64,000 nucleotides of DNA from Clostridiaceae bacterium 14S0207 (lineage in GTDB: Bacteria > Bacillota > Clostridia > Clostridiales > Clostridiaceae), in contig CP026600.1 in assembly GCA_003288255.1 (NCBI GenBank), forward strand, positions 2,852,001 through 2,916,000, written 5' to 3'. A model generated the notes under the pieces. That model worked only from the letters and a program-made list of their open reading frames with translations, ran no database searches and was not told the DNA's origin. Made by a program: the position numbers and the translations under genes. Below, piece after piece: positions 16,838 to 28,509 of this stretch; the stretch's first letter is position 1, and each line of letters starts with the position of its first letter.

Positions 16838-17296
16838 TTTTATTATTCTAAATCCTCTATATATCTGTTCTAATAACATAACTCTAAATAATTGATGTGG
16901 AAATGTCATTTTTGAAAAACATAATTTATAATTTGCTCTCTTTAATACCTTTTCAGAGATTCCTAAAGATCCACCTATTACAAATGTTATATTACTTTCA
17001 CCTTTTACCCCTAACTTTCTTATAAATTCTGCAAATTCTGGTGAAGTTAAATTTTCTCCCTTTAGATCTAATGCCACCACATACATATTATCTTTTATAT
17101 GTTTTAAAATTAAATCTCCTTCTTTTTCTTTAATAGCTAACTCTTCTTTTTCCGATGCATTATCTGGAGTTTTTTCGTCTGGAACTTCTACTATGTTTAC
17201 TTTGCAATACTTACTCAATCTCTTTGAATACTCTGCTATTGCATCTTTTAGAAACTTTTCTTTTATTTTTCCTACAGTTATTAGTGTTATATTCAT
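16817..17296 (-). CDS. rlmH: Ribosomal RNA large subunit methyltransferase H
   Basis: 159 residues, the normal length. It N3-methylates pseudouridine 1915 of 23S rRNA. The start MNITLITVGKIKEK and the C-terminal SPOUT knot (FVIGGSLGIS, MTFPHQLFRVMLLEQIYRG) match RlmH, and the end is GEPYHK. The 3' end is the insertion site of the 12.2-kb element; because the repeat restores the last codons, the protein is intact. Downstream of it the element carries a terminator. Confidence 0.96.
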   Translation of the reverse strand: MNITLITVGKIKEKFLKDAIAEYSKRLSKYCKVNIVEVPDEKTPDNASEKEELAIKEKEGDLILKHIKDNMYVVALDLKGENLTSPEFAEFIRKLGVKGESNITFVIGGSLGISEKVLKRANYKLCFSKMTFPHQLFRVMLLEQIYRGFRIIKGEPYHK

Positions 17297-17407
17297 TTTT
17301 TTAACCTCGTATATATTTTTTTAATCTTATTTGCTAAATCATTAAGCTAAAAAACACCTAATACATACTATTTGTGTATATATTTTAAATTGAATTCATA
17401 GTTAAAA

Positions 17408-17438
17408 AAGCTCTCTGCAAATTTTATGCAAAGAGCTT
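17408..17438 (-). terminator. Terminator of the SEC-C gene
   Basis: Stem AAGCTCTTTGCA / TGCAGAGAGCTT with a 7-base loop and TTTTTT on the minus strand. Confidence 0.85.
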
Positions 17439-17468
17439 ATAAGTATCACATTCAATTAAATGCTTGAA

Positions 17469-17966
17469 TTATTTACCACAGCATTTCTTATATTTTTTAC
17501 CACTTCCACATGGACATGGATCATTTCTTCCGATTCTAACTTCTTTAACTATTGTCTTAGAATCTCTATATTCTTTTTGGATATCTTTTCTCTTTTCTCT
17601 TGAGAAAATCCCTTCCCATTGTGGTAATCCAAATAAGTAGTCTGCCTTAGCATCTAACATATTGAAGTATAATTTTTCAAAGTCTATTTCAACGTTTATT
17701 TCTGTATCTTTTTCCACGGATTCTAGGTCTAATTCTTTTACAAAGCTTTCATTAAGCCCGTCTAGAATTCCTATAAATTTTATTAATTCTATATCAAATT
17801 TAGCAGCTAAATCTTCAACCTTACCTTCTAAAGTTTTAGTATGATTTCCTAATAAATTTGTGTAGAATTTAATTTCTACCTCTCCATATTGCTTCCAAAA
17901 AGCGCCTTCTCCTTTAGTCTTTACGAATTCAACTACTGAATCAGTCCATTCTTTATATAAACTCAT
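17469..17966 (-). CDS. SEC-C metal-binding domain protein
   Basis: 165 residues. The C-terminus [18 protein letters not shown] is a SEC-C zinc motif (C-x-C-x8-C-C), as found in SecA and in the methionine aminopeptidase at 51659. The N-terminal 130 residues are helical and of unknown function. Not clearly in an operon; it has its own terminator. Confidence 0.85.
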   Translation of the reverse strand: MSLYKEWTDSVVEFVKTKGEGAFWKQYGEVEIKFYTNLLGNHTKTLEGKVEDLAAKFDIELIKFIGILDGLNESFVKELDLESVEKDTEINVEIDFEKLYFNMLDAKADYLFGLPQWEGIFSREKRKDIQKEYRDSKTIVKEVRIGRNDPCPCGSGKKYKKCCGK

Positions 17967-18106
17967 TCTTTTATACCCCTTTGTTTAGTATTTTTTCAAA
18001 TATGCTTTATATTAATGAATTATAATAAAAATACATAGTTTTTTCAACCATATATAAATATATTATATACATTTTACATCATATATCTATATTATTCATT
18101 AATTAT

Positions 18107-18679
18107 CTATTTACCAATTTTTTTTAAATTAACTTCATTTTTATTAAATGTCTCAGAAATATCAAAATTTCCACCAAGTGTGTCAATGTTTTTATTTTCC
18201 ACCTGTATCTTTACCTTCTCTACAGAAGGAAGTTGAGTTAAGGAACTTGCTATTGCTTTAAGACAAGTCTCCTCTTTCTCAGGTGTCATAGTAACTAAAA
18301 TTTTATTACTAAAGTTAATAGTTGCTATTTTATCTCTTATAGTAAAACTAATAAGTCTAGTATCTTTAGGTATTACGGGTTTAAGATTGCTCTTTACTGT
18401 TGGTCCCTTAATTAATTCTTGAAGGATAACCTCTCCTAATACCTCATCACTATTTAATATTCTATCTTCTTTTGATAGTTCTGATGTTTTTCCATCTTTA
18501 GACCCATCAAAATATAATTCTATACCTATTGAGTTTTCTTTTTGCTCCTTTGTTTGTAGTCTTTCTATTTTCTCTTTGGAATTGCTAGCCAGATTATCTT
18601 TCTTCTCACATCCACCAAAAATTAATGCAGAAATTATTGATAAAGAGCATACTGACATAACTATCATTTTTTTAGTCAT
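18107..18679 (-). CDS. GerMN-domain lipoprotein
   Basis: 190 residues. The N-terminus MTKKMIVMSVCSLSI followed by IFGGC is a lipoprotein signal with the Cys at residue 24. The rest (about 50-180) resembles the GerMN sporulation/germination domain: GIELYFDGSKDG, VLGEVILQELIKGP and IATINFSNKIL. Proteins with this domain lie in the spore or outer face of the membrane. It overlaps the transcription unit of the following YycJ-type gene, which starts immediately upstream. Confidence 0.8.
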   Translation of the reverse strand: MTKKMIVMSVCSLSIISALIFGGCEKKDNLASNSKEKIERLQTKEQKENSIGIELYFDGSKDGKTSELSKEDRILNSDEVLGEVILQELIKGPTVKSNLKPVIPKDTRLISFTIRDKIATINFSNKILVTMTPEKEETCLKAIASSLTQLPSVEKVKIQVENKNIDTLGGNFDISETFNKNEVNLKKIGK

Positions 18680-18691
18680 AATTACCTCTCC

Positions 18692-19477
18692 TTAAAATAT
18701 TGTTACTTCACTAGGATGATCTCTATGAGTCATGGCTAAAGTTAAGTCTTTACCTATTTTTATCCCATTATCATTTAAAATATTCTCTACAGTTTTATAT
18801 GCTAAATCAGGATAATTATTAGTTTTACTTAAATGACCTAAAAAAATCTTTTTCATTTTATTTTTTAGTATACTCACTATTGCCTCGCCACAAGCATCAT
18901 TAGATAAATGTCCTACATCACTAAGAACCCTTCTTTTAAGAGGGTAAGGGTATGGTCCAAATTTCAACATTTCAACATCATGATTGCTTTCTAACAATAT
19001 TACATCTGCATCTTCAATAGAATTTTTCACGCCATTCGAAAAATATCCTAAATCTGTAGCAATAGAAATCTTTTTATTTTTATTGTATATATTATACCCT
19101 ACTGGAGATATAGCATCATGAGAAGTTTTATAACTTTGTATACATAGATCTCCTATAGCAACTGAGTCAGTTTCCATAATTTTAACATTCTCTTCTTTAA
19201 CTTTTCCCAGTTTATCTTTCATGCTTTCCCACGTTTCCTTATTGGCAAATATGGGTATGTTGTATTTTCTAGATAATATCCCAGCACCCTTTATATGATC
19301 AGAATGCTCATGGGTTATAAATATACCTTTAACATCTTTGGTATTTTCTCCAATATACTCTAAAGCACTATCTATCTTTTTACCTGCCAATCCTGCATCT
19401 ATAAGTATTTTTGTGGTTTCTGACCCAATAAATATGCTGTTTCCACTACTTCCACTATATAAAGGACAAAATATCAT
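18692..19477 (-). CDS. yycJ: YycJ/WalJ-type metallo-beta-lactamase fold hydrolase
   Basis: 261 residues from the ATG with AAAGGAG upstream; the longer reading from 19507 has no good site. The motif HEHSDHIKG gives the metal ligands, and IDAGLAG, SHDAISPVGY and LGHLSKTNNYP complete a YycJ pattern. WalJ-type proteins act as exonuclease-like regulators linked to WalKR and cell wall control. The gene lies between murA and the GerMN gene, in the same direction. Confidence 0.9.
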   Translation of the reverse strand: MIFCPLYSGSSGNSIFIGSETTKILIDAGLAGKKIDSALEYIGENTKDVKGIFITHEHSDHIKGAGILSRKYNIPIFANKETWESMKDKLGKVKEENVKIMETDSVAIGDLCIQSYKTSHDAISPVGYNIYNKNKKISIATDLGYFSNGVKNSIEDADVILLESNHDVEMLKFGPYPYPLKRRVLSDVGHLSNDACGEAIVSILKNKMKKIFLGHLSKTNNYPDLAYKTVENILNDNGIKIGKDLTLAMTHRDHPSEVTIF

Positions 19478-19513
19478 AACAAACTCCTTTTCTATTAAAC
19501 CCTTCAACTGACA

Positions 19514-20770
19514 CTATATATTTTCTCTTCTTATATCTGCTCCAAGGCTTATAAACTTATCTTCTATATGAGGATATCCCCTATCTATATGTTCAATACC
19601 AGTAATTTCAGTAATACCGTCAGCGATTAAGCCAGCAACAACCATGGCTGCCCCAGCTCTAAGATCAGTTGCTACTACTTTAGCACCTTTTAATGAAGGC
19701 ACACCTTCAATAACTGCAGTTCTTCCATTAACATCAACTTTAGCACCCATTTTATTTAATTCTGCTACATGCTTGAATCTTGATTCCCATATACTTTCAT
19801 TAACTATACTTTTGCCATCAGCAATACAAAGTAAACTACTCATTGGTTGTTGAATATCTGTTGGGAATCCTGGATATGGTAAAGTTTTTACATTTACAGC
19901 CTTAAGTCCACAATTTGACTTAACTACTACTGAATCGTCTTCTTCTAATACTTCCACACCCATTTCTACTAATTTTGCAGTTATTGCATCCAAGTGTTTT
20001 GGAATTACATTTTTAACTCTTACTTCTCCGCCGCATGCCGCAGCTGCGATCATATATGTACCAGCTTCAATTTGATCTGGAATTACACTATAGTTACAAC
20101 CCTTAAGTTCTTTTACTCCTGTTACTCTTATAACATCAGTTCCTGCACCTTTTATATTGGCACCCATAGAATTTAAATAGTTAGCTAGGTCAACTACATG
20201 AGGTTCTTTTGCAACATTCTCCATAACTGTAACACCTTCTGCTAAAGTTGCAGCCATCATTACATTCATTGTTGCTCCTACACTTACAACATCAAAAAAT
20301 ATATTAGTTCCAACTAACTTATCTGCTTTGACCTTAACTGTGCCACCATTAATTTCTACTGTTGCACCTAATGCCTCGAATCCTTTTATATGTTGATCTA
20401 TAGGTCTTACCCCTATAGGACATCCACCTGGAAGATCTGCACTAGCCTCTTTAAATCTACTTAATAAAGCACCTAATATATAATATGATGCCCTCATTTT
20501 ACGAACATCTTCAGTGTTTGCATATACTGTTGTAATATTTGTACTATCTATAGTTACTGTATTTTTATTCTTACTAACTTTACATCCTAAACTTTCTAAA
20601 ATCTTTAAACTACAATGAACATCTTCAATATCTGGAACATTTTCAATTACAGAAACACCTTTGCTGGCAAGTACAGATGAAGGTAGAATAGCAACTGCTG
20701 CATTCTTTGCACCACTTATTTCAACATCACCGTAAATCTTTTTACCTCCATTTATAACAAGTTTCTCCAT
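19514..20770 (-). CDS. murA: UDP-N-acetylglucosamine 1-carboxyvinyltransferase
   Basis: 418 residues. It transfers enolpyruvate from phosphoenolpyruvate to UDP-GlcNAc, the first committed step of peptidoglycan synthesis in the cytoplasm. The catalytic Cys is present in [12 protein letters not shown] (the position Cys115 in E. coli), so the enzyme should be fosfomycin-sensitive. [12 protein letters not shown] near the start is typical. It is followed 37 bp later by the YycJ-type gene in the same direction. Confidence 0.97.
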   Translation of the reverse strand: MEKLVINGGKKIYGDVEISGAKNAAVAILPSSVLASKGVSVIENVPDIEDVHCSLKILESLGCKVSKNKNTVTIDSTNITTVYANTEDVRKMRASYYILGALLSRFKEASADLPGGCPIGVRPIDQHIKGFEALGATVEINGGTVKVKADKLVGTNIFFDVVSVGATMNVMMAATLAEGVTVMENVAKEPHVVDLANYLNSMGANIKGAGTDVIRVTGVKELKGCNYSVIPDQIEAGTYMIAAAACGGEVRVKNVIPKHLDAITAKLVEMGVEVLEEDDSVVVKSNCGLKAVNVKTLPYPGFPTDIQQPMSSLLCIADGKSIVNESIWESRFKHVAELNKMGAKVDVNGRTAVIEGVPSLKGAKVVATDLRAGAAMVVAGLIADGITEITGIEHIDRGYPHIEDKFISLGADIRRENI

Positions 20771-21063
20771 TTCCTAACCATCCTTATCTTATTAATATAT
20801 TTCTTCTATTTTAAAAAGTATAATTCTCAAATTTTATTCGATATCATAACTTTTATTATATCATAACTTAAGGGACTTTTAATATACTTTTTTATACAAC
20901 TTTAATTTCATAAATGGTAATTTAATGAAATTTATTATTGAAGATTTTAGTGATAATTATTAATTTTATATCATTTTCATCTTTTTATATTGAAATTCTG
21001 TGTAAAAAACCTTATATTAGTATTTAAGTAAGGATATAATTGTATTTATATTTGGAGGTTATA

Positions 21064-21621
21064 ATGAAATATCAATTAGTTGCTCTATTTGATGAGGAAT
21101 CTCACAATAGAATAGAAAGTATCCAGAAACAGGTATGTAGAAGATATCGCTTATATAAAAGTAATCCTTCTATTTATATTCCTTTAAGTACTATGGTAAA
21201 TCCAAATCTTGAAAAACTAGATATGGTTGTATCTAAAATACTTAACCCATACAAAAAATTTAAGGTAGAAATAACCAATTCTATATATGTGAATAATGAT
21301 CATAAACAGGTAGGTCTAATAATAGACGAAAAAGGTTATATATCTAGAATTTCAAGAAACATACTAGAAATATTATCACTTCATGGTTTTAATCTAAACT
21401 CCATGACCTGTGAAAATTTAAGTTCTAGTTTAAAAATTCCTATGGCGAACACCAATTATAACGTAAAAAAAGCTTCAAGCCAATCCTTACTTACTGTAAA
21501 TAAAAATTTACTTCCTGCAGACTATTTAAGTGTGGCAAAAATAAATAGAATAGAGCTTTGGAAGCTAAATGGTAATAAAAAAGATTGCGTTATAAAAAGT
21601 TTCCCACTTAAAAACTTTTAG
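21064..21621 (+). CDS. Hypothetical protein, possibly a degenerate 2H-fold relative
   Basis: 185 residues from the ATG that has TTGGAGG 5 bases upstream; an in-frame upstream start exists but lacks one. The beginning KYQLVALFDEESHNRIESIQ resembles 2'-5' RNA ligase-type 2H proteins, and SNPSIYIPLS occupies the place of their first HxT strand, but neither histidine motif is intact. So if it is a 2H fold it is probably not a catalyst. The gene lies alone between murA and the asnS leader. Treat the family as unresolved. Confidence 0.55.
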   Translation: MKYQLVALFDEESHNRIESIQKQVCRRYRLYKSNPSIYIPLSTMVNPNLEKLDMVVSKILNPYKKFKVEITNSIYVNNDHKQVGLIIDEKGYISRISRNILEILSLHGFNLNSMTCENLSSSLKIPMANTNYNVKKASSQSLLTVNKNLLPADYLSVAKINRIELWKLNGNKKDCVIKSFPLKNF

Positions 21622-21686
21622 TGTACTTCTTGATTTTTATATATAAAAATGGTTAAAATATAATTATGATTAATATTTTTAAGAAC

Positions 21687-21942
21687 GATGATGAGAAGAG
21701 TAGATATTGGAAGTAGTCAAAGCGAATTAGGGATGGTGTAAGCCTAATACGAAGCCTCTATCAAAGAACATCTCTGAGTTACTAACCGAACTGCTTAATG
21801 CATAGTAGGCTTAGTCGGAACCATACCGTTATTTTATGGAAACTGTAATTTTACACAGCATTAAGTGGAGATTTTATCTCAACTTGGGTGGTACCACGGA
21901 ATATACCTTTCGTCCCATAACTAGGGATTGAAAGGTTTTTTT
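21687..21942 (+). ncRNA. T-box leader of asnS
   Basis: The T-box core TGGGTGGTACCACGG lies at 21885-21899. Stem I starts at about 21687 (gatgatgagaag) and a candidate specifier AAC, followed by A as usual, sits at 21767-21769 on the 3' side of stem I; AAC is an Asn codon, matching the downstream asnS. The terminator stem accttTCGTCCC / GGGATTGAAAGGT with seven T follows at 21904-21942. Uncharged tRNA-Asn should stabilise the antiterminator and switch on asnS. Confidence 0.9.
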
Positions 21943-22011
21943 ATTATTAACCACAAAAAATAATTATTAAGAACAATTTATTATTTAAATTATCTATTAG
22001 GAGGTAATAAT

Positions 22012-23403
22012 ATGGAATCAATATTAGTTAAAAAACTTTATAGAGAAACTGATTCTTATGTAGGCAAAAAGGTTAAAATTTCTGGATGGGTTAGAACAAT
22101 TAGAGATTCTAAATCATTTGCTTTTATGGAAATAAACGATGGTAGTTTTTTTAAAAACGTTCAAATAGTTATAGATGAAAGCATATCAAACTTTAAGGAA
22201 GTTATAAAACTACCTATATGTTCTTCTTTATCTATAACTGGAACAGTAGTTGAAACACCAGGCTCTAAACAACCTTTTGAAATTAAAGCTGAAGAAATAG
22301 TAATCGAAGGTCTTTCTTCTAATGATTATCCACTACAAAAGAAAAGACATTCTGTTGAATACTTAAGAACAATAGCTCATTTAAGACCAAGAACAAATTT
22401 GTATTCTGCAGTATTTAGAGTGCGTTCTCTGGCTGCATATGCTATTCATAACTTCTTCTTTGAAAGAGGATTTGTATATGTTAACACTCCACTAATCACT
22501 GGTAGTGATTGTGAAGGTGCAGGCGAAATGTTCCAATTAACTACTCTAGATCTTAACAATGTTCCAAAAACAGAAGATGGTAAAGTTGATTATTCTAAGG
22601 ATTTCTTTGGAAAAGAAGCTAACTTAACAGTAAGTGGACAATTAGAAGGTGAAATCTTTGCTTTATCTCACAGAAACATATATACATTTGGTCCAACTTT
22701 TAGAGCTGAAAATTCTAACACAACTAGACATGCAAGTGAGTTCTGGATGATAGAACCTGAAATGGCTTTTGCAGATCTTAAAGATTATATGGATGTTGCA
22801 GAAGATATGGTTAAATATATAATTAAATTCGTTATTGAAAATGCTCCCGAAGAAATGAAATTCTTTAACAACTTCGTAGACAAGGGCTTATTAGATAGAT
22901 TAAATCTTGTTTTAAGTTCTGACTTTATTAGAATAAGTTACACAGAAGCTGTTAAATTACTTCAAGAATGTGGTGAAAAATTTGATTATCCAGTAGAATG
23001 GGGAATAGATCTTCAAACTGAGCATGAAAGATATTTAACAGAAAAAATATACAAAAAACCAGTATTTGTTACTGACTATCCAAAAGAAATTAAAGCATTC
23101 TACATGAGAATGAATGATGATAATAAAACTGTTGCTGCTGCAGACCTATTAGTTCCTGGTATAGGTGAACTTATCGGTGGTAGTCAAAGAGAAGAAAGAC
23201 TTTCCGTTCTAGAATCAAGAATAGAAGAATTAGGACTTAATAAAGAAGATTATTGGTGGTACTTAGATCTTAGAAAGTATGGAGAAACTAAACATGCTGG
23301 ATTTGGTCTAGGATTCGAAAGAGCTATTATGTACTTAACTGGTGTAAATAACATCAGAGACGTAATACCATTCCCAAGAACTCCAAAGAACGCCGAGTTC
23401 TAA
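22012..23403 (+). CDS. asnS: Asparaginyl-tRNA synthetase
   Basis: 463 residues. It charges tRNA-Asn. The N-terminal OB fold (about 15-100, [16 protein letters not shown]) is followed by a class II core: motif 2 [23 protein letters not shown] and motif 3 [15 protein letters not shown]. The length and [10 protein letters not shown] fit AsnRS and not AspRS. It is regulated by the upstream T-box and followed by a terminator. The start follows TAGGAGGTAAT. Confidence 0.97.
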   Translation: MESILVKKLYRETDSYVGKKVKISGWVRTIRDSKSFAFMEINDGSFFKNVQIVIDESISNFKEVIKLPICSSLSITGTVVETPGSKQPFEIKAEEIVIEGLSSNDYPLQKKRHSVEYLRTIAHLRPRTNLYSAVFRVRSLAAYAIHNFFFERGFVYVNTPLITGSDCEGAGEMFQLTTLDLNNVPKTEDGKVDYSKDFFGKEANLTVSGQLEGEIFALSHRNIYTFGPTFRAENSNTTRHASEFWMIEPEMAFADLKDYMDVAEDMVKYIIKFVIENAPEEMKFFNNFVDKGLLDRLNLVLSSDFIRISYTEAVKLLQECGEKFDYPVEWGIDLQTEHERYLTEKIYKKPVFVTDYPKEIKAFYMRMNDDNKTVAAADLLVPGIGELIGGSQREERLSVLESRIEELGLNKEDYWWYLDLRKYGETKHAGFGLGFERAIMYLTGVNNIRDVIPFPRTPKNAEF

Positions 23404-23422
23404 TAAAATAATTAATAAATAA

Positions 23423-23460
23423 AAAGGATATGAATTTTATATAAAAATTCATATCCTTTA
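23423..23460. terminator. Bidirectional terminator between asnS and a chemoreceptor
   Basis: Inverted repeat aaaggatatgaattttat / ataaaaattcatatccttt with T and A runs on the outside. Confidence 0.85.
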
Positions 23461-23463
23461 ATT

Positions 23464-25479
23464 TTAGTTTAATTTAAACTTGTCTGTCTCTTTTTCTAAA
23501 ACTATAGATAATTGGGTTAACTTATCTGCAGCATTAGCAATTTGAGAAATAGCTGAACTTTGTTGTTCTATAGATGCTGTAATTTCTTCTGTTGATGATG
23601 CTGTTTGCTGAGATACTGCCGAAATATTTTCTATACTATCCAATAGAGTATTTTTAGCCTCATCTAATTCCTGTATACTTCCTGTAACAGCCTTTATTTT
23701 AGATGATATCATATCCACTTCTGTTGATATATGTTTGAAAGCTATATTTACATTTTTAACCGAACTATGTTGAATAGAAGATGTTTCTTTTAACTTATCT
23801 ACAACTTGTACTGTTTTACTACTATTTTGTTGAATACTATTAATAATGTATTTTATATGCTCCGTAGCTTGTTTAGATCCTTCAGCAAGTTTTCTAATTT
23901 CATCAGCTACTACAGCAAATCCTTTTCCTGCCTCCCCTGCTCGGGCAGCTTCTATAGATGCATTTAATGCAAGTAAATTAGTTTGTTCTGATATTGAATT
24001 GATAGTATCTAATATTTCTCCAATATCGCTTACTTTATTATCTAATCCCTTTATACTAACTCCCACATCATGTATTGTATCTACATTGTCTTCAGTATTT
24101 TCTTCTAATATTTTTACAATCTCCATAGTTTCTTTGTTGATATTAACAATCTTTTTAGTATTAATATTGATTTCTTCACTATCTGAAGCTATACAATTTA
24201 CTTGTGCTCCAAATTCTGTAGCAACTTTTAAAATATTCTCTGTTTCTTCTGCCTGCTCATTTGACCCTTTAGCTATTTCTATAATTGCTCCATTTATTCC
24301 GTCTGAAGTAGCATCTGTTTCCTCTGCATTTGAAACTAGAAGACCAGACTTTTCTGCAAGTTGCCCTGATATATCTTTTACTTCTTTAAATAAATTGCCC
24401 AAGGATTGTACCATATTGTTGAAATTGTGTGCTATTAGCCCAAATTCATCTTCACTTTCAATGTTACATTTTACAGTAAGGTCCCCATTTCCGCCCGCAT
24501 TAATAGACTCAAGTAATTTATTAATTGTCATATTAAATTTTTTAGAGGCATATACAGCAATGGCAATGGCTACTGTTAAACAAATTATGGCTATAATAAA
24601 ATTTTGTATTAATATTGATCTACTTTGCCTTTGAATTTCATCAAAGTAAACGTTACCTATAAGCGTCCAACCAAGTGATTTTATCTTTGTAAATGTAGCA
24701 AGTTTTTCATTAGACCCTATATTATCTTTTAAATTATAAACTATACTTCCTTTATCCTTCGAAGCTATCTCTTTATTAACTTTCTCTACATTAAATTTTT
24801 TAGATAACATGTCTTTATGTTTATGTGCAATAACAGTATTATCATCACTTAATATAAACGCATAACCTTTTTCGCCTATGTTAATCTTCTGTACAACTGT
24901 AGAGATATTTTCCAAACTTAAATCCATAGATACTACACCTAATAATGTGTTCTTACTATCATATATAGGTTTTGATACTGTTATTACATATTGTCCTGTT
25001 CCTCTGTCCTTATAAGGTTTAGACCATATAATCTTATTCTCCTTAACAGCTCTTTTATATGATTTTGTTTCTGTTGGTTTATAATCTTGACCTAAATCAT
25101 CACTCAATGGATAACTGATCATCCTATTATCTTTTGTTCCTATATATAGATAGGTTACATTCTTATGACTTTCTATGTAATTTTGAAAGTCTGCTACTAT
25201 TGATTTTTCCATATTTTTTTTATTTAAGTTGTTTACAATAAAAGGATCTTTACTAAATTCATCTAAATTTTCTTCATTGGAATTAACAAAATTTTGTATA
25301 TTATTTTGTAGCTGCTCCATTAAAAGAGAATTATCTTTTTTTAGATTGTCTTTTAAAGAAATATTTCCCTTAATGCACGCACTAAAAGTAGAAATAATCA
25401 ATGGTACTGATATTAGTATAATTGATAGAAATATAATCTTCCTATTCAACGTCCTTTTATACTTTTTCTTACCTTTCAT
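23464..25479 (-). CDS. Methyl-accepting chemotaxis protein, dCache type
   Basis: 671 residues: transmembrane helix about 13-32, extracytoplasmic dCache domain (about 35-290), transmembrane helix about 293-313, HAMP, and a signalling region with [23 protein letters not shown] and [15 protein letters not shown]. The dCache RxWY ligand motif of amino-acid receptors is not evident: the corresponding region reads TKSYKRAV, so the ligand is not inferable. The extensive paralogy with the next gene shows a local duplication. A short tandem repeat lies in its leader (25509-25537). Confidence 0.93.
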   Translation of the reverse strand: MKGKKKYKRTLNRKIIFLSIILISVPLIISTFSACIKGNISLKDNLKKDNSLLMEQLQNNIQNFVNSNEENLDEFSKDPFIVNNLNKKNMEKSIVADFQNYIESHKNVTYLYIGTKDNRMISYPLSDDLGQDYKPTETKSYKRAVKENKIIWSKPYKDRGTGQYVITVSKPIYDSKNTLLGVVSMDLSLENISTVVQKINIGEKGYAFILSDDNTVIAHKHKDMLSKKFNVEKVNKEIASKDKGSIVYNLKDNIGSNEKLATFTKIKSLGWTLIGNVYFDEIQRQSRSILIQNFIIAIICLTVAIAIAVYASKKFNMTINKLLESINAGGNGDLTVKCNIESEDEFGLIAHNFNNMVQSLGNLFKEVKDISGQLAEKSGLLVSNAEETDATSDGINGAIIEIAKGSNEQAEETENILKVATEFGAQVNCIASDSEEININTKKIVNINKETMEIVKILEENTEDNVDTIHDVGVSIKGLDNKVSDIGEILDTINSISEQTNLLALNASIEAARAGEAGKGFAVVADEIRKLAEGSKQATEHIKYIINSIQQNSSKTVQVVDKLKETSSIQHSSVKNVNIAFKHISTEVDMISSKIKAVTGSIQELDEAKNTLLDSIENISAVSQQTASSTEEITASIEQQSSAISQIANAADKLTQLSIVLEKETDKFKLN

Positions 25480-25508
25480 AAAGCTTTCCCCCTTTTGTCC
25501 TTATTATT

Positions 25509-25537
25509 TGTATTGTATTTTGTATTGTATTGTATTT
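25509..25537. repeat. Short pentanucleotide repeat in a chemoreceptor leader
   Basis: The sequence tgtattgtattttgtattgtattgtat contains about five copies of TGTAT with a two-base interruption. It lies 30-60 bp upstream of the chemoreceptor start on the minus strand; slippage could change expression. Confidence 0.5.
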
Positions 25538-25705
25538 TTAGATTCTTTTAAATTAACTTTATATTTCATTAATTTATTGTAATCTTTTTACATAATAACA
25601 TTTTGGTAATGAATTAACAATAGCATTCTAATCCTTTTTGTTACTTTTCCAACTCATTTGTTTTATATTGTCATAAAAGATTTTTTAGATAAAAATATTC
25701 ATTAA

Positions 25706-25740
25706 AAAAAACTATGAACTGAGTAAGTTCATAGTCTTTT
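25706..25740 (-). terminator. Terminator of the second chemoreceptor
   Basis: Stem aaactatgaact / agttcatagt with a short loop and TTTTT on the minus strand, just past the stop codon. Confidence 0.8.
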
Positions 25741-25743
25741 TTG

Positions 25744-27765
25744 TTAGTCTAGTTTAAATTTATTTATCTCATTCTCTAAATTTTTAGCTAAATTACTTAA
25801 TTTCTCTGTAGCATTAGCTATTTCTGAAATAGTACAACTTTGTTGTTCAACTGATGCTGTAATCTCTTCAGTAGAAGATGCTGTTTCCTGTGATACCGTT
25901 GATATATTTTCCATATTTTTCAAAATATCGTTTTTAAGTTCTGTAAGTTCCATTATATTTTCGCTAATTACTTTTATTTTACATGAAATAACCTCAACCT
26001 CATCAGATATATTATTGAAAGCATTATTTACATTATCTACAGATTTATCTTGAATTAATGATGTTTCACTTAAAATCTTAACGATTTCAACGGTTTTATT
26101 ACTTTCTTCCTTAATATTAACTATTATATTTTTTATATTCTCCGTAGCATTTTTAGAGCCTTCAGCCAACTTTCTAATTTCATCTGCAACAACAGCGAAT
26201 CCCTTTCCAGCTTCTCCTGCTCTTGCTGCTTCTATAGATGCATTTAGTGCAAGTAAATTAGTCTGTTCTGAAATTGAATTAATGGTCTCTAGAATGCTAC
26301 CAATATCGCCTATACTACTATCTAAATCTGATATAGTTGCTCCCACCTTATCTATTATTTGCCTGTTGTTATGAGTATTCTCCTCTAAACTTTTCATAAA
26401 CCCTGTTGTATCTTTATTTATAGACACAATTTCTTCTATATTGTCATTAATATCCCTACTTTCTTGGGATATTGAATTTACTTTCTGTCCAAAAGTATTT
26501 GATATATTTAATACATTATCTGTTTGTTCAGCTTGATCATTAGCTCCATTTGCAATTTCAACAATTGCTCCATTTATCCCATCAAAAGTGGCTTTACTTT
26601 CTTCCGTATTTGCCGCTAACATACTAGAGTCACCACCAATCTCAACTGAAACATTTTTAATTTGTTTAAATAGCTTATTTAAAGAACTTATCATCTTATT
26701 AAAGTTATATGCTATTAACCCAAATTCATCTTTACTTTTTATATCACATGTTGTTGTAAGATCTCCTGTTTCTCCTGATTTAATTGATTTAAGCAATAAG
26801 TCTATATTTTTCTTAAGTATCCTTGAAAAATATATAGCTATAAATATTGCAATTGCCAAACATACTGCTGCTAAAATTAAATTTTGCATGAATATATTAG
26901 CACATTGCTTATTTAAATCATCAAAATAAGAAACTCCTACCAATGTCCAACCTAAAGATTTAATTTTCACAAATGTAGCTAATTTCTCAGCACTGCCGAT
27001 ATTATCCTTTTTGTTGTATAGTACACTGCCTTTAACTTTTCTAACTTCTTTTGTAACTTCCTTAATATCAAATTCTTTACCTAACATTTTTTTGTCTTTA
27101 TGTGCTAGTATTTTATTTTGATTACTCAATATAAATCCATATCCATTTTTTCCAAAACGTATTTTATCTACAATACTAGAAAGTTTACTTAAGTTTATAT
27201 CCATAAATACTACTCCAAGCAACTCACTTTTTTCACTATATAATGGTATTGATACTGTTGCAACATAAACCCCTGTTCCTTTATCGGGATAAGGTCTAGA
27301 CCATGAAATTCCACTTTTTTGCACTGGCTTTTTATATGTGCTTGTTTGGGTTGGTTTATAATCTGTCCCTAAATCATCACTACTAGGATAACTTAACATT
27401 CTATCATCCTTAGTTCCTATGTACAAAAACTCCACTTCCTTATGGTTTTTCACATAATTTTCAAAACTTTTTTCAATTTCTACTTTTTTTTCTTTCTTAT
27501 TAACATTATTTTTAATAAATAAATCTTGGGAAATTGTTCTTATATCATCCTCATAAGATTTAATAAAAGTATCTACGTTATATTGCAACTGTTCAATAAT
27601 TACCATGTTATTATCTGCTAAATTCTTTCTTAAATCATTTCTAAATCTACAACAAAAATTAAACGTAGAGATTGCAAGTGGAATTGCTATTAATAAAATA
27701 GCTAAGATAGTAATTTTTTTGTTCAAAGTCATTTTGTAATTTGTTTTGTTTATAACCTTTTTCAT
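25744..27765 (-). CDS. Methyl-accepting chemotaxis protein, paralogue of the neighbouring receptor
   Basis: 673 residues with the same dCache, HAMP and kinase-contact layout as the receptor at 23464-25479 and very similar stretches, for example [18 protein letters not shown] versus [18 protein letters not shown]. The two are tandem, in the same direction, separated by 264 bp with a terminator between. The extracellular domain diverges more than the cytoplasmic one, as expected after duplication with change of ligand. No ligand can be proposed. Confidence 0.93.
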   Translation of the reverse strand: MKKVINKTNYKMTLNKKITILAILLIAIPLAISTFNFCCRFRNDLRKNLADNNMVIIEQLQYNVDTFIKSYEDDIRTISQDLFIKNNVNKKEKKVEIEKSFENYVKNHKEVEFLYIGTKDDRMLSYPSSDDLGTDYKPTQTSTYKKPVQKSGISWSRPYPDKGTGVYVATVSIPLYSEKSELLGVVFMDINLSKLSSIVDKIRFGKNGYGFILSNQNKILAHKDKKMLGKEFDIKEVTKEVRKVKGSVLYNKKDNIGSAEKLATFVKIKSLGWTLVGVSYFDDLNKQCANIFMQNLILAAVCLAIAIFIAIYFSRILKKNIDLLLKSIKSGETGDLTTTCDIKSKDEFGLIAYNFNKMISSLNKLFKQIKNVSVEIGGDSSMLAANTEESKATFDGINGAIVEIANGANDQAEQTDNVLNISNTFGQKVNSISQESRDINDNIEEIVSINKDTTGFMKSLEENTHNNRQIIDKVGATISDLDSSIGDIGSILETINSISEQTNLLALNASIEAARAGEAGKGFAVVADEIRKLAEGSKNATENIKNIIVNIKEESNKTVEIVKILSETSLIQDKSVDNVNNAFNNISDEVEVISCKIKVISENIMELTELKNDILKNMENISTVSQETASSTEEITASVEQQSCTISEIANATEKLSNLAKNLENEINKFKLD

Positions 27766-27933
27766 TCAGTTGTCCCCCCCTAAATTCCCCTTATAATAAA
27801 TTATAAAATTATTATTGAACTATTTTATTTAATATTTTTTTACATTACTTTGTGAAGATGTGTTAAATATTATTGCTTTTTAGGGAAATACTAAATACAC
27901 CGTTAAAATTTTTTAAAATAAGGAGGTTCCTTT

Positions 27934-28359
27934 ATGGGAATAATTTTTTCAATACTAGCAGGCTTCTTAATGAGTATTCAAGGTGTATTTAATACTAATG
28001 CTAGTAAAAAAATAGGTCTATGGGAAACAAATTTAATTGTTCAAGGTGTTGCACTTGTTTCCACATTAATTTTATTTTTTTTCTTAAAAAACGGAAGTTT
28101 CAAAGAAATAGGTTCCTTAAATAAATTATACTTAACAGGAGGTATAATAGGAACATTAATAACTGTTACTGTAATGCTCGGTATTAATAAACTAGGTCCT
28201 ACCTGTTCTATCTCCATAATTTTAATTGCTCAATTGTTAACAGCCGCTATTATAGACGCCCTTGCTTTATTTAACACAGAAAAAATAGCATTTGGAATAA
28301 ACAAATATATCGGGATAATAATGATGTTAATTGGGATAATTATTTTTAAATGTAAATAG
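27934..28359 (+). CDS. YdcZ-family (DUF606, DMT superfamily) membrane protein
   Basis: 141 residues, a single half unit of the YdcZ/DUF606 type with about five transmembrane helices. It has the SIQGVFNTNASKKIG start and LGINKLGPTCSISIILIAQL block typical of the family. A tandem two-unit relative lies at 54025. The substrate is unknown. AAGGAGG precedes the start. A LysR-type gene follows 150 bp downstream on the same strand and may control it. Confidence 0.85.
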   Translation: MGIIFSILAGFLMSIQGVFNTNASKKIGLWETNLIVQGVALVSTLILFFFLKNGSFKEIGSLNKLYLTGGIIGTLITVTVMLGINKLGPTCSISIILIAQLLTAAIIDALALFNTEKIAFGINKYIGIIMMLIGIIIFKCK

Positions 28360-28509
28360 ATAGTTTAATTTAAGTAAATAATCTTCCATATTTTTATTTT
28401 TGTCAAGTGCAAATTTTCAAATAATTATAGCTTTTATAACTAAAGCCTATTGATATTTTCTATAATTAACCTCATAATATAATTGGATAATACTTTTAGG
28501 GGGATAATT

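Noticed and set aside
23846-24634. 262-codon plus-strand frame
   Set aside because: Antisense to the chemoreceptor signalling domain with low-complexity content; a shadow.
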